Of a stretch of DNA of 64,000 nt, positions 32,299 to 43,277 are shown piece after piece. Under the pieces are notes generated by a model. That model had not been told where the DNA came from and did no database searches. It was given only the letters and a program-made list of their open reading frames with translations. Every line of letters begins with the position of its first letter. Position 1 is the first letter of the stretch. Position numbers and translations under genes: made by a program. This DNA is from Plotosus lineatus (Eukaryota > Chordata > Actinopteri > Siluriformes > Plotosidae), in the NCBI GenBank assembly GCA_024760905.1, contig CM045729.1:5728663-5792662 (forward strand). Reading direction: 5' to 3'.

Positions 32299-33379
32299 CT
32301 ATGGTATTTTGACTTTCGAGCTCAGAACAGATTAATTTTGTAAGTCAAAATGTTCGTTAGTTAAACAAAAACTTCCATAGAAAATACAGTAACAAACAAC
32401 CAACCAATTAATCCACTCCAACCCCCACCCAAACTAATATAACCTGCCACAAACACGTATATTTGACCTAATATATTTCAGATAAACATGTAAAAGCAAT
32501 AAATATTTCATAATAATACATGTACATTAGCATTAATAATAAACAATAAGTCAATAAACCCTTCCGATCATTGACTGGTGCGAAGATGTCACGTGGGCAG
32601 GCATGAGGTGGTGTGGAACAGGAGGAAGCGGAGAATTTTGTGCATGTGCATGCTATGAATGCACAAGTGAGGAACTTGTGAGTGAGCTCCCACAAGGCCA
32701 GTACTTCTCAAATAGTGGGACATGCCAGTGAGGAAAGGCTTGTGGCGAGCTCCCACAAGGCCAGTACTTCTCAAATAGTGGGACATGCCCCCCTTGGTGA
32801 GCGTGGTGTGATGCCAGGGGGGCACGTATGATCCTGGGGAACACGCTTTTTTGCTGTACTGTACTAGAATTAAGTCTAATTGCACATCCTCTACAGTAGG
32901 TGGCAGTGGCGCCCTCACCGTGTTCTTTATGGTGGAGGGAAAAAGCACCAAGAAAACGATATGAAGTGCAGTAAACACGATAATCATGTGTGGGGTGCTC
33001 GGGTGGGTGAGAAATGTGTGTGTGTGTGTGTGTGGGGGGGGGGTTCTCCTATAGGGGGAAGTGAGGGGGGGCACAAGCCAGTGTTCTCTATCATGCCGGT
33101 CCCAAGCCCAGATAAATACAGAGGGTTGTGTCAGGAAAAGCATCCGACAGAAAACCCGCGCCAGATCAAAGATGCAAATCACAAATATTATCTCCATACC
33201 GGATCGGTCGAGGCCCAGGTTAACAATGACCGCCATCAGTGCTGGTAACCAACAAGGTGCTGGTGGAAATTGGACTACTGTTGGTTGAAGAAGGAGAGGC
33301 GGGAGGAGTGTCCGTAGGTAGAGAGAGAAGAGGAAAGGCATGAGTCTAGGACTGAACTGAATTTTATAACTATGGCAGG

Positions 33380-36300
33380 AAAAGGTAGAGAGCTGGCTGA
33401 CATGATGCAGAGGAGGAAGGTGGACATACTGTGTGTTCAGGAGACCAGGTGGAAAGGTAGCAAGGCTTGAAGCTTAGGAGCAGCTTTTAAGCTGTTTTTA
33501 TGGTGTGGATGGGAAGAGAAATGGAGTAGGAGTCATCTTGAAGGAGGGGTTTGTCAGGAATGTTCTAGAAGTGAAAAGAGTGTCAGACAGAGTGATGAGT
33601 CTCAAGTTAGAAATTGAAGGTGTGATGTTCAGTGTTAGTGCTTACGCCTCACAGGCAGAATGTGAGCTAGAAGAGAAGGAGAGATTCTGGAGTGAGTTAG
33701 ATGAAGTGATGCAGAGTAACCACAGAGGTGAAAGAGTGGTCATTGGTGCAGACTTCAATTGAAATGTTGGTGCAGGCAACAGAGGAGACGTGGAAGTGAT
33801 GGGCAGGTTCGGTATCCAGGACAGGAACACAGAAGGACAGATGTTAATAGATTTTGCAAAACGAATGGAAATGTATGTGGTGAATACTTTCTTCCAGAAG
33901 AGACGGGAGCATAGGGTGACATAAAAGTGGAGGTAGATGCACACAGGTAGACTATATCTTGTGTAGGCAATACAATTTGAAGGATTTCAGTGACTGCAAC
34001 GTAGTAGCGGGTGAGAGTGTTGCCAAACAGCACAGGATGGTGGTGTGCAGGATGACGCTGATGGTAAGGAAAGTGAAGAAGGCAGAGCAGAAGACGAAGT
34101 GGTGGAAGCTGAAAAGGGAAGAGTGTTGTGTTGTCTTCAAAGAGGAGTTGAAACAGGCTTTGGGTGGTCAGAAAGTGCTTCCAGATGACTGGACAACCAC
34201 AGCAAAAGTGATCAGGGGGACAGGTAGGAGAATACTTGGTGTGTCCTCTGAAAGGACAGTAGATAAGGAGACTTGGTGGTGGAATGAGGAAGTGCAGGAG
34301 TGTGTACAAAGGAAGATGTTGGCGAAGAAGAAGTGCGACATTGAGAGAGAGGACTGAAGAGTAAACAGGAGTACAGAAAGACACGGCGTAAGGTGAAGGT
34401 AGCGGCATCAAAGGCCAAACGGCATATGATGACTTGGATGCTCGGTTGGACAGTAAGGAGGGAGAAAATGATCTATACAGGTTGGCACAGCAGAGAAATA
34501 GAAATAGAAAGGACATGCAGCAAGTATGAGTGATTAAGGACAGAGAGGGAAATGTATTGACTGATGACAGAAGTGAGCTGGGAACATGGAAAGAATACTT
34601 TGAAGAGCTGATGAATGAGGGAAATGAGAGAAAAAAAGAGTAGAAGGAGTGATCGTTGAGGACCAGGAATTAGCAAAGATTAGGAAGGGAGAAGTGAGGA
34701 GGGCATTGAAAAGGATGAAGAGTGGAAAGGTAGTTGGTCCTGATGACATACCGGTGGCGGTATGGAAGTGTCTAGGAGTGGTACTGTAGCAGTAGGATTT
34801 TCTGACAAGAACATTCAACAAGGTCTTAGAGAGTGAGAGGATGCCGGAGGAATGGAGAAGTGTGCTGGTGTCCATTTTTAAGAACAAGGGAGATGTACAG
34901 AGTTGTGGCAACTACAGAGGGATAAATTTGTATTACGATGAAACTATGGGAAAGAATAGTGGAAGCAAGACTAAGGGCAGAGGTCAGCATTTGTGAACAA
35001 CAGTTTGGCTTCATGTCAAGAAAGAGCACCACAGATGCACTGTTTGCCTTGAGGATGTTAATAGAGAAGTACAGAGAAGGTCAGACGGAGCTGCATTGTG
35101 CCTTTGTGGATCTGGAGAAAGCATATGACAGGGTGCTGAAAGAGGAACTGTGGTATTGCATGAGGAAGTCTGGAGTGGCAGAGAAGTATGTTAGAGTGGT
35201 GCAGGACATGTATGAGAGATGTAAGACAGTGGTGAGGTGTGCTGTCGGTGTGACAGAAGAGTTCAAGGTGGAGTTGGGTCTGCATCAAGGGTCAGCTCTG
35301 AGCCCCTTCTTGTTTGCTATGTTGATGGACAGGCTGACAGACGTTAGACAAGAATCTCCATGGACTATGATGTTTGCAGATGACATTGTGATCTGCAGTG
35401 AGAGCAGAGAACAAGTGCAGGAAAATCTAGAGATGTGGAGGTATGCCCTGGAAAGGAGAGGAATGAAGGTTAGCCTCAGAAAATCAGAATACATGTGTGT
35501 GAACGACAAGGACCCAAGAGGAACAGTGAGGTTACAGGGAGCAGAGATAAAGAAGGTGGAGGATTTTATGTACTTGGGCTCAACAATCCAGAGCAATGGA
35601 GAGTGTGGAAAAGAGGTGAAGAAGCATTGCAGGCAGGTTGGAGAAAAGTGTCTGGTGTGATGTGTGATAGGAAGGTATCGGCAAGAATGAAAGGAAAAGT
35701 GTACAAGACGGTGTTGACGCCAGCGATGTTGTATGGTTTAGAATAGTGGTTCTTGACCTGGGTTCGATCAAACCCTAGGGGTTCGGTGGCGGTCAAGACA
35801 TGCACCCAACTCATATTCATGATAACACGCCCCACTTGGCCATCACTGGCTGCAGGTGATCATGCTACATTGCTTGGCCAATCTGTGCTGCAGGAAATTT
35901 GGTGTGCTCAGTAATCGACTTGTGACCGTCGTGATGGTATGTCGTGTGATTTCTTTCTGAACGTTTAAATCCTTACTATGTTGAGCAAAAAAAGAAAGTG
36001 GTCGGACTAATATGTACAATATGGATTCACATATATTGTATAACAGAACGTGATGCTAGTCAGCTTCCTATCTGCATGATTTGTGAAGTCGAATCAAACC
36101 CCCGCTGACTGACATATACATACATGCCTATGTGTATACAATATCAATAAATACATATTCAGTGCTATAAATGCTTATAATAACAATTAAACATTCAAAA
36201 ATAATGAATACGATGTAAATAAAATATAAATACACACAAATACAGACGCACGCGCGCACACACAGATATGCTTGCACGCACTCGGATGCACACCTCACAT

Positions 36301-36895
36301 AAAAATGTAAGTAGTTTTGATGAGCGGAGTTCATGCATTGTATTGGTTTCGTTCTTTGAACACAGTGATGGTAATGCACAGTTCAGTTTGATGCCCCAGT
36401 AAAAACCTGTCTTGAAAAAAATATATCATATTTTATTTTTCAAAAAAGAAGGGTTCGGTGAATAAGCATATGAAACTGGTGGGGTTCAGTACCGCCAACA
36501 AGGTTACGAACCACTGGTTTAGAAACAGTGGCCCTGGGGAAAAGACAGGAGGCAGAGCTGGAGGTAGCAGAGATGAAAATGTTGAGGTTCTCTTTGGGAG
36601 TAACGAGGATGGATAGGATCAGGATTGAGTACATCAGAGGGACAGCACATGTTAGAAGTTTTGGAAACAAAATCAGAGAGGCTAGATTGAGATGGTTTGG
36701 ACATGTACGAAGAAGAAATAGTGAATATATTGGTAGTAGGATGCTGAGGTTGGAAATACTAGGCAGAAGGCCTAGAGGAAGACCAAAGAAGAGATTTATG
36801 GATGTGGTGAAAGAGGACATGAAGGTCGTTGGCATAAGAGAAGATGCAGAGGATAGGGTGAGATGGAGGCAGATGATTCACTGTGGCAATCCCTG
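33380..36895 (+). pseudogene. RTE LINE ORF, broken (endonuclease and reverse transcriptase)
   Basis: Recognisable pieces in shifting frames: DGKRNGVGVILKEGFVRNVL (endonuclease) near 33505, a reverse-transcriptase stretch 34938-35660 with FVDLEKAYDRV, GLHQGSALSPFLFA and MMFADDIVICSE, and a C-terminal part 36528-36895 with LRWFGHVRRR. The catalytic FADD box survives but stops and shifts separate the domains. The hAT insertion lies between GLE and TVALGKRQE. Confidence 0.88.
35744..36516. mobile_element. non-autonomous hAT element with 8-bp target duplication, inside RTE copy 1
   Basis: 773 bases from tagtggttcttgacctgggt to ggttacgaaccactg. The perfect duplication gtttagaa flanks it (35736-35743, 36517-36524). 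RTE copy 2 has the uninterrupted site (tatggtttagagacagtgg at about 61157), confirming the insertion. No transposase part seen. Confidence 0.95.
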
Positions 36896-37136
36896 AAGGG
36901 AACAGCCGAAAGGAAAAGAAGAAGGGGGCATCACAGAAAATAATTGAGAAGCACTGCACGAGCCTTTCTTGGAATGCGGAAGAATACGAGGCTAATTGGC
37001 CCCGAAAAGCCATTTCCCCAGCAGAGCTCGTAAATCAAAATTTTGCTTGTTGGATAAGGCAGATTTTTAGTGGATCGAAGCTTGAATCATGGAAAATTCA
37101 TTATAAAAGACACTTGTAAGTCAAGGTACCACTGTA

Positions 37137-38297
37137 CTATCCTTTGTGCCCCTCATGCATCCTTCCCAGTGTCCTTCCTTAGACCACCTTATCCATTTTG
37201 CAGATGAATGACACGAACCACACAGCAAATTGATTCGCAGTGAGGTTCTGCCAGTATCAAGTATGGCTGCTGTATCAATCTTCAGGACAAAAGCCTGGCG
37301 AATGTAGCCTAATGTAGAGAGACTGTATCCCTGTGGTAAGTCACGACCAGACCATGGACTGCATCCACCACGGATATCTCTGGAACCTATTATACTCCAT
37401 CCAGGACCTGATGGAAGCGAGTGATGCCACCGTCCCATGGCTACAGCATTGATGGGACCAGATATGATGGGGAGAGCTGCTTGAGTATTCACATACTGCA
37501 CCGTACAGGACACAGTGAGGCAGAAGACAGCCTGTGATTAAAGTGAGGCTACTTAAGTCTGAACAGTTAGTGGAAAGAACCTGCTTTTTGTGTCTGGATG
37601 TTTTAGTTCCTGGCAAAGAGTAAGTGCCGGCTGTGTCTACGTGAAAAGGCTCCTTTGTGTTTGGGGGTTTTTGGGTTTGTTTTTTTTTTTACTTTTTTTT
37701 AAACTTCCCGACTCGTAATCTTGGGACTAGTTCAGGTCATGGATGAAGAGCAGGTTGGAAATATGCTGTGCTGCCTTAGTTCTTTCTTTTTTTTTTTTTT
37801 GGTCGTCTGAATTTATTTTGATTGGTTGCAGAGGCAGACAGGGCAGGAATGGATGTGCGGTGGAAGACAGCTTTACAGAGTCAGTAAAGCAGGTCCTAAG
37901 GCCAGTCCACCTGTCCATACATGGACTCCACATTATGGATGAGATCAGTGATTGTTGTGATCTGAAAATTTCAGGGTTTTAATGTCATGGTGAGCAGAAG
38001 TACGACTAGTGGTGTAGATCAAGGAGAGCAGTAGGGGGTTGAGCACAGGATGTGATTTCACCCTCTGCCTCCATTCATTAAACGTCAGAGTTATTGGCGA
38101 GTACTGTATTCATTCTTTCCCGTGGTAGGTTGCCATGGTATTGGTGTACTGGGGTGGGGGGGGGGCTCTTGGAGACAGAAAGGAAAATACACAGGTCCAG
38201 TGATGGACTGAAGATCTGAATGAAGAATAGGACTTGGTGATCTGTGTAGACATGGGAGCAAGACCCTGCTATTTAAAGTATAGTCTCGGATCATCTT

Positions 38298-38352
<55 letters not shown>

Positions 38353-38714
38353 TAACTGAGCATTTGTACAAGATGCAAGCTGGGACTCGGCCATCACGGT
38401 TATATAAAACAGAGCAGAGTCACTGCTGTGTGGTGCTGGTCTTGTTTTGTTTTTTTCTGTTTCTTCAGGAGTTCACCAAGTCCATCTTGAACCAGCTCTG
38501 AACTTTGTACAAGCACGATGCACTTGGACTGTCAGTCAGAGCCTGATGTATGTAGTGGTGTCACCTGTAAACCAGTTGAGTCTTCGGGTTAATTCCATAT
38601 TTATCCAGGTATTTGCATAGAAATCTGTAGCTGACATCTGAGCTGGTTGTTAACACAAATCCATTCTTTTATAAGTGATTGATTATTTGTTTACAGTTAG
38701 ACAATCAAATTATT
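37137..38714 (+). other. intergenic DNA, unassigned, with (GT)n
   Basis: Contains T runs at 37680-37700 and 37787-37800, a G run near 38154 and a (GT)n array at 38299-38349. A 130-codon minus-strand open frame (37121-37513) resembles nothing I know and has no supporting features. Confidence 0.45.
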
Positions 38715-39030
38715 CATTCAGTTTATAAACTGCTTATTCCTAATTAGGGTCACGGGGAGGCTGGTGCCCATCTCAGCCGACTCTGGGTGAGGGAGGTGTA
38801 CACCCTGAACAGCTTGACAGTCGATTGCAGGACCAGTATATAATATACCTTGTGGCAATTTGGAACACCCATTAAGCCTAGACGCTTGTGGACTGTGGGA
38901 GGAAACCTGAGTACCCAGAGGAAACCAACGCAAGCACGAGGAGAACATCCAAACGACCCAGGAATCGAATCCAGGACTTCCTTGCTGTGAGGGGCTGGCA
39001 TTAACCATTGCATCACCATGCTGCCCATGA
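38715..39030 (-). mobile_element. SINE family B
   Basis: Tail ggtcacggggaggctggtgc; body gtggactgtgggaggaaacc; head ends near catcaccatgctgccca at 39028. Confidence 0.87.
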
Positions 39031-39062
39031 ACTTGAGTCAGGTTACAGTATAAGCTTTGAAC

Positions 39063-39345
39063 AGGTTTATATTTGGGGTCAGTACTGTAGTGGTTGGGGT
39101 ACTGGGTTCATGATCAAGAGGTCATGGGATCAAACCCACCATACTAAGACCGCTTGGTAAGGTGTTAACCACAGGTATGCCCACCCACTGAGAAGGGAAC
39201 CGGGGATGGACACGTCCCTTCCAGGAGGAGTTGAGCTTCTCACCGTTTCATTCTACAGGAACTGGATATAAGCTCCAGCTCTGATGAGCCAGTAGTCTGA
39301 TGGGCCTCAGCGTGTTTCTGCTGAGATATAACAAGGGCCTAGGAC
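39063..39345 (+). mobile_element. SINE family C
   Basis: tRNA-like head tactgtagtggttggggtac with gggatcaaacccacc, then ccaggaggagttgagcttct and ctccagctctgatgagccag. A reverse copy lies at 42530-42832. Confidence 0.7.
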
Positions 39346-39396
39346 GGACATCATTTGTTTAAAATGTTACTGGACATGATGGTGCAAATCATATTA

Positions 39397-40182
39397 CAGT
39401 GGTACCTCACCTTACGAAAGTCCCAACAGACGAAAAATCCAGGTTACAAAACGTATTTTCTTATCATCTCTGTCTCTGGATATGATACAAATTCACGTTA
39501 CAAAATCGCCATCTCAAAAATTCAAACAATGCGCGAATTGCTGTCCCATTGGCTATCTCCCAACATCTCGCCCCGCTGGCCTTTCATTGGCTATCTCTCA
39601 ACATCACGCCCCGCTGGCCTCCCATTGGCTATCTCCCAACATCCCGCCTCGCTGGCCTCCCATTGGCTAGGAGGAATGACGCAGCTCCCTCCCATTGGCT
39701 ATTATGGAGCTGCGTCTCCATAATACCCATGATGCTTTTTGTGTAAAGGACGGTGTTACTGTTGTTTTGTGAGTTTTTCCGAGTGTGCTCATTGCAACTT
39801 TATTTTTTGGCTCAGGCTTTTAACCGTGCATAAAGATTTGTAAGATTATTACTGCTCAGAAGACATTGTCAACACACGTACATACACGCGCGCACGTGTG
39901 TGATTCCCAGTGCGAGTGAAAAGAAGAAGCGGGCTCGTGGCATGCGGTTGAGTGATATCACAAAGGAATATGGCCAAACCCGTCTACCATCGGTACGATA
40001 TTGAAGCAGAAGGGGGCCATAAAAGCTATACTTTTATCATTTTTAAAGGGTTTAGGGGGTAGTATTGGGGGCCTTGGAACGAATCATGCGTTTTACATGT
40101 AAGATGCAGTTCAATTTATGAAAAATCCAGGTTACGATACCACTTCTGGAACGGATTAATTTCGTAAGGTGAGGTACCACTG
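39397..40182. mobile_element. TA-flanked TIR element, family T3, copy 2
   Basis: 786 bases from cagtggtacctcaccttacg to cgtaaggtgaggtaccactg with TA on both sides. Inverted relative to 24366-25201 and with its own set of cattggctatctcccaacat tandem units (39545-39690). Confidence 0.92.
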
Positions 40183-40269
40183 TATATTCAGGACCTACTG
40201 GTAACGAGGGGGTTGGAAACTGAAAGAAGTGCCGAAGTAATTCACTACAGATTTTACCAGCTTTATTTT

Positions 40270-40490
40270 TACATTCTGTGACTTTGCACTCAATCACTCA
40301 CTCTTTCACTCCTTCATTCTCTCACTCAATCACTCATACACTCCTTCATTCTCTCACTCACTCACTCATACACTCAGTCATTCAATAATTCACTCATTCA
40401 TTCACTTGTTCATTGATTCATTCTCTCACACTCTCGTTCCTTCACTCCTTCATTCATTCACTCGTACTCATTCACTCACTCACTACTCCT
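40270..40490 (+). repeat. degenerate CACT/CATT tetranucleotide tract
   Basis: Runs of ctcactcactcatt and ttcattcattcact variants for about 210 bases. Confidence 0.85.
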
Positions 40491-40494
40491 TTGC

Positions 40495-40760
40495 CCAGCT
40501 GCTTTATCATTTATTAGGGTGATCTTCTGTGACTGGGAGAACGAGACGAGGAACGCCAACATGCACAACCATTCGCACTCACACTCACTTATATTTATGT
40601 ATTTGGACTGTGGGAGGAAACTGGAGTGCCCAGAGGAACCCATGCAAGCACTAGGAGAACATCACAGAGAAGAACCCTCGCCGGGCACAGGACCCGAACC
40701 CGGGACCTCGATGCCGTGAGGTCGATGTACTAACCATCGTGTCACCCTGTCACCGCTGCC
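40495..40760 (-). mobile_element. SINE family B, degraded
   Basis: Body tttggactgtgggaggaaac; B-box region ggacccgaacccgggacctc; head ends at gtgtcaccctgtcacc. Confidence 0.72.
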
Positions 40761-41334
40761 AAACATTCGCTTTAAAGGAACATTAACTCTGCATTCTTTT
40801 TACATTTCATTACACGTTATTTTAAAAAAAAAAAATCATCATCAGAGCAAAAACTTCCATTTCCTGTCCACCCAGCATTTTCTACAATCTGTAGTAAAGA
40901 CTTATTTTATGGCTGTAATGATAATTTTTTTCCAGGTCATGTCTGAGAAGCATCATCTGTGTCTTTATCTTATCGTTTCCTCTGGTTTGTAACCAGGATT
41001 AACTTCATGTGTGTGAACCTTGAAATTACAGGATTCAGCATGTTGGTCTCGTGCCAGATGTTCCTCTGTGGAACGCCTTAAGGACACCATTACCCAGAGT
41101 TGGCTGCGATAGGCACCGGGCCCTCTGTGTCCTCAATAGTACTAAGCAGTTCCCTGACTGACTGAATATTACAGTATGTAAAGTAAGGCTCACTGATGAC
41201 ATGGAGAACAGGTTCATATGAAGGGAGCTATTGAGCAGCGGTTGTGTTAAAATACAACAGAACAGAATATAATAATTTATTTTTATTATTTATATTATTA
41301 TTTACTAAAAAAATAGAAATTTGCTATTGTGAAC
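40761..41334 (+). other. intergenic DNA, unassigned
   Basis: No gene or repeat recognised. Confidence 0.45.
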
Positions 41335-41510
41335 AATGGTGACCAGTAATTTGTTCTTCGGAAACTGTGCTGGTCAGTGATTGGTAGGTTAGGAACAATG
41401 GTGGTCAGCGATTGGTTTGTTGGGGACTGTGGTGGATAACGATTGGTCAGTTTAAACCGATGTTTGTCACTGATTGGTTTGTTGTGAATGATGTTGGTCG
41501 GTGATTATTA
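41335..41510 (+). repeat. degenerate minisatellite (ggtcagtgattggttngtt)
   Basis: About five imperfect units of 35-45 bases containing gtgattggt. Confidence 0.6.
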
Positions 41511-41609
41511 ATTTTTCTTTTTAAATTCTGGGAAACAATTCCACATTCACAAATCATTCTTTTACATTAAATCATGTGAGCCACAATTATCTCCTCCCTG
41601 ACGTTAAAA

Positions 41610-42402
41610 TTTTGTAAATCTTCTAGAATGTTCCACAAGATGGGAGAGCACAGAAAGAGGACATTGGACTGTTACCTCTGCAAAATAATCTCCTTCAAAT
41701 CATCCAGCGACCTGGGTCCTCTCCTCTGCTTTCTCCTCTTCAGTTCACTCCACGGGTTCTCAATGGGGTTGAGGTCTGGGGCCTGGGATGACCATGGGGA
41801 GGAGCTTGATTGTGTCTGGTGAACCACTTCTGTGTAGATTTGGTCACATGTTAAGGTCATTATCTCGCTGAAAGATCCATTGACGGCCCGTCTTTAGCTT
41901 TCGGACAGAGGCCACCAGATTCTGATTTAAAATGTCGTGGTATTTCAAAGTGTTCATGATGCCCTGCACCCTAACAAGGTTCCCAGGGCCTCTGGAAGAG
42001 AAACAGACCCACAGCACCACCGGTCCTCCCCCAGACTTCACATGGGCATGAGGTGCTTTGCTGCATTCTCATCTTTTGTGTTCCACCAGATCCACTTACA
42101 GTGTTTATTACCAAAAAGCTCCATCTTGATCTCATCTGACCGAAGCACTTGGACCCAGTTGAAGCCCCAGAACCGTTTAGCAAACTCCAGATGTTTGTGT
42201 TCATGATTGTGAGTGAGAAGTTTTGGTTTTTTTTTTTTTTCCTTTTTCCCAAAGAGCTCATTGGTATGTTCTTAATGATTAGTCTGACAGTAGATGTGCG
42301 CAGGTGCAGGCGAGGGCTAATTTTCTTGTAGCCATGACCTGGCCTGTAAAGGTCGACGCACACCTGCCTTACTCGAATGTTATGTTCCTTTGTTTTTCGC
42401 AC
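41610..42402 (-). pseudogene. Tc1/mariner transposase pseudogene
   Basis: Starts MRKTKEHNIRVRQVCVDLYR, then GHGYKKISPRLHLRTSTVRL (N-terminal DNA-binding helices). After frameshifts: LRSDEIKMELFG (first catalytic Asp), [28 protein letters not shown] (second Asp) and [19 protein letters not shown] (final acidic residue region). The region between the N-terminal helices and the catalytic part is shortened; several stops are present. Cut-and-paste activity is therefore lost. Confidence 0.85.
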
Positions 42403-42529
42403 GTTGAAGAATGAATAAGAGAAATGGCCTCTGTGTCACGTCATATTTATTCCCCAGGGAAACAGGAACGACGAACTAGTTACTTTTCATAAAATCACAT
42501 GCTCGGAATTGTTATGGCGCCATTAAGTG

Positions 42530-42832
42530 TAATGTAAAGTCCGTTTGGCGTTTTACACCCGAGCCATAGCGGCTCATCGGACCGGTGCTTGTCCCCGGTT
42601 TCCACAGCGTGACGCGACTAGGAGTACAACTCCTCCTGGATGGGACGCTAGTCCAGCCCAGGTTACCGTCCCAGTACTGTATATTCATTTATACTGCTGA
42701 GTGAACAGAGGCACACTTGTGGTTGAGACCTTGCCCAGGGGTCTTAGCACAGTGAGGGTCTAACTGGGATTTGAACACACAACCTCCCGATCATGAGTGC
42801 AGCACCCTAACCACTACGCCACCGGCTCCACC
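42530..42832 (-). mobile_element. SINE family C inside the Tc1 remnant
   Basis: Minus-strand head ggtggcgtagtggttagggt with gtgtgttcaaatcccagtta, later catccaggaggagttgtact. Same block order as 39063-39345. Confidence 0.8.
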
Positions 42833-43271
42833 TGCCATGAAGCGTGGAACAGGTTATTTTATGAAATGTAATTATTTCTTCGTCTGGGATTTATTTTTCT
42901 CGTAAATTCCTCTCGAGTTGAAGGTTGTATTTTTTTCTTACAATTTTCAGTGCAAGTGGCATCTGGAATAAAATTTTAATTTATGTCAAGGCATTGAACA
43001 CTTCTTAACCAGGGGCGCCAATAATTACGGAGGACAGTGTACATGAGGAACAGTGTAAACTGTGTTATTGGGACTCAACTGTTGCTTGAATGCTTTGGCT
43101 TCGTTCACAGTGACAGAGGCCACTTTGTATAAATGAGAGCAGGAATGTGACCCAACACGAGAGACGGGTGCGCACCAGGGCAACACGTCCACGAGTTCAG
43201 CTCTTTTCTTTTCTTTTTTACATTTTGTAGTTGTTGAAAACACGCGGTCACTCCGTGTGCATAAAAACATC

Positions 43272-43277
43272 TTTATT
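43272..43277 (-). promoter_or_regulatory. candidate poly(A) signal for SLC40A1
   Basis: AATAAA on the minus strand, 2.7 kb after the SLC40A1 stop, at the edge of repeat-free sequence. A shorter 3' UTR is equally possible; transcript data would be needed. Confidence 0.3.

Larger units (their letters stand above)
33071..36923 (+). mobile_element. RTE-clade LINE copy 1, decayed, full length in extent
   Basis: 5' end matches the copy at 58434 (ccggtcccaagcccagataa); 3' end matches its tail (gaagggaacagccgaaagga). Endonuclease and reverse-transcriptase frames are broken by many indels and stops. A 773-base hAT element is inserted at 35744-36516. Confidence 0.9.
32299..37134. mobile_element. TIR element family T2 (copy 2), interrupted by an RTE LINE that holds a hAT element
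   Basis: 32299-33070 is the inverse of 20929-20260, and 36924-37134 is the inverse of about 20235-20046, ending gtcaaggtaccactg next to TA. An RTE LINE (33071-36923) splits it, and a hAT element splits the LINE. The left TIR (about 32299) is worn. A partial internal duplication (cttctcaaatagtgggacat twice, near 32705 and 32768) lies in the hAT-like part. Confidence 0.82.
41511..43036 (-). mobile_element. Tc1-like DNA transposon, decayed, interrupted by a SINE
   Basis: The high-coordinate end reads in reverse as a Tc1 start (ctccgtaattattggcgccc followed by ctggttaagaagtgttcaat), next to a TA. The broken transposase lies below it, and a family C SINE sits at 42530-42832. The low-coordinate end is approximate because its TIR is too worn to place. 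Confidence 0.75.

Noticed and set aside
37121..37616. Minus-strand open frames of 130 and 91 codons
   Set aside because: No family resemblance recognised, no splice or start context, and surrounded by repeats; treated as chance.
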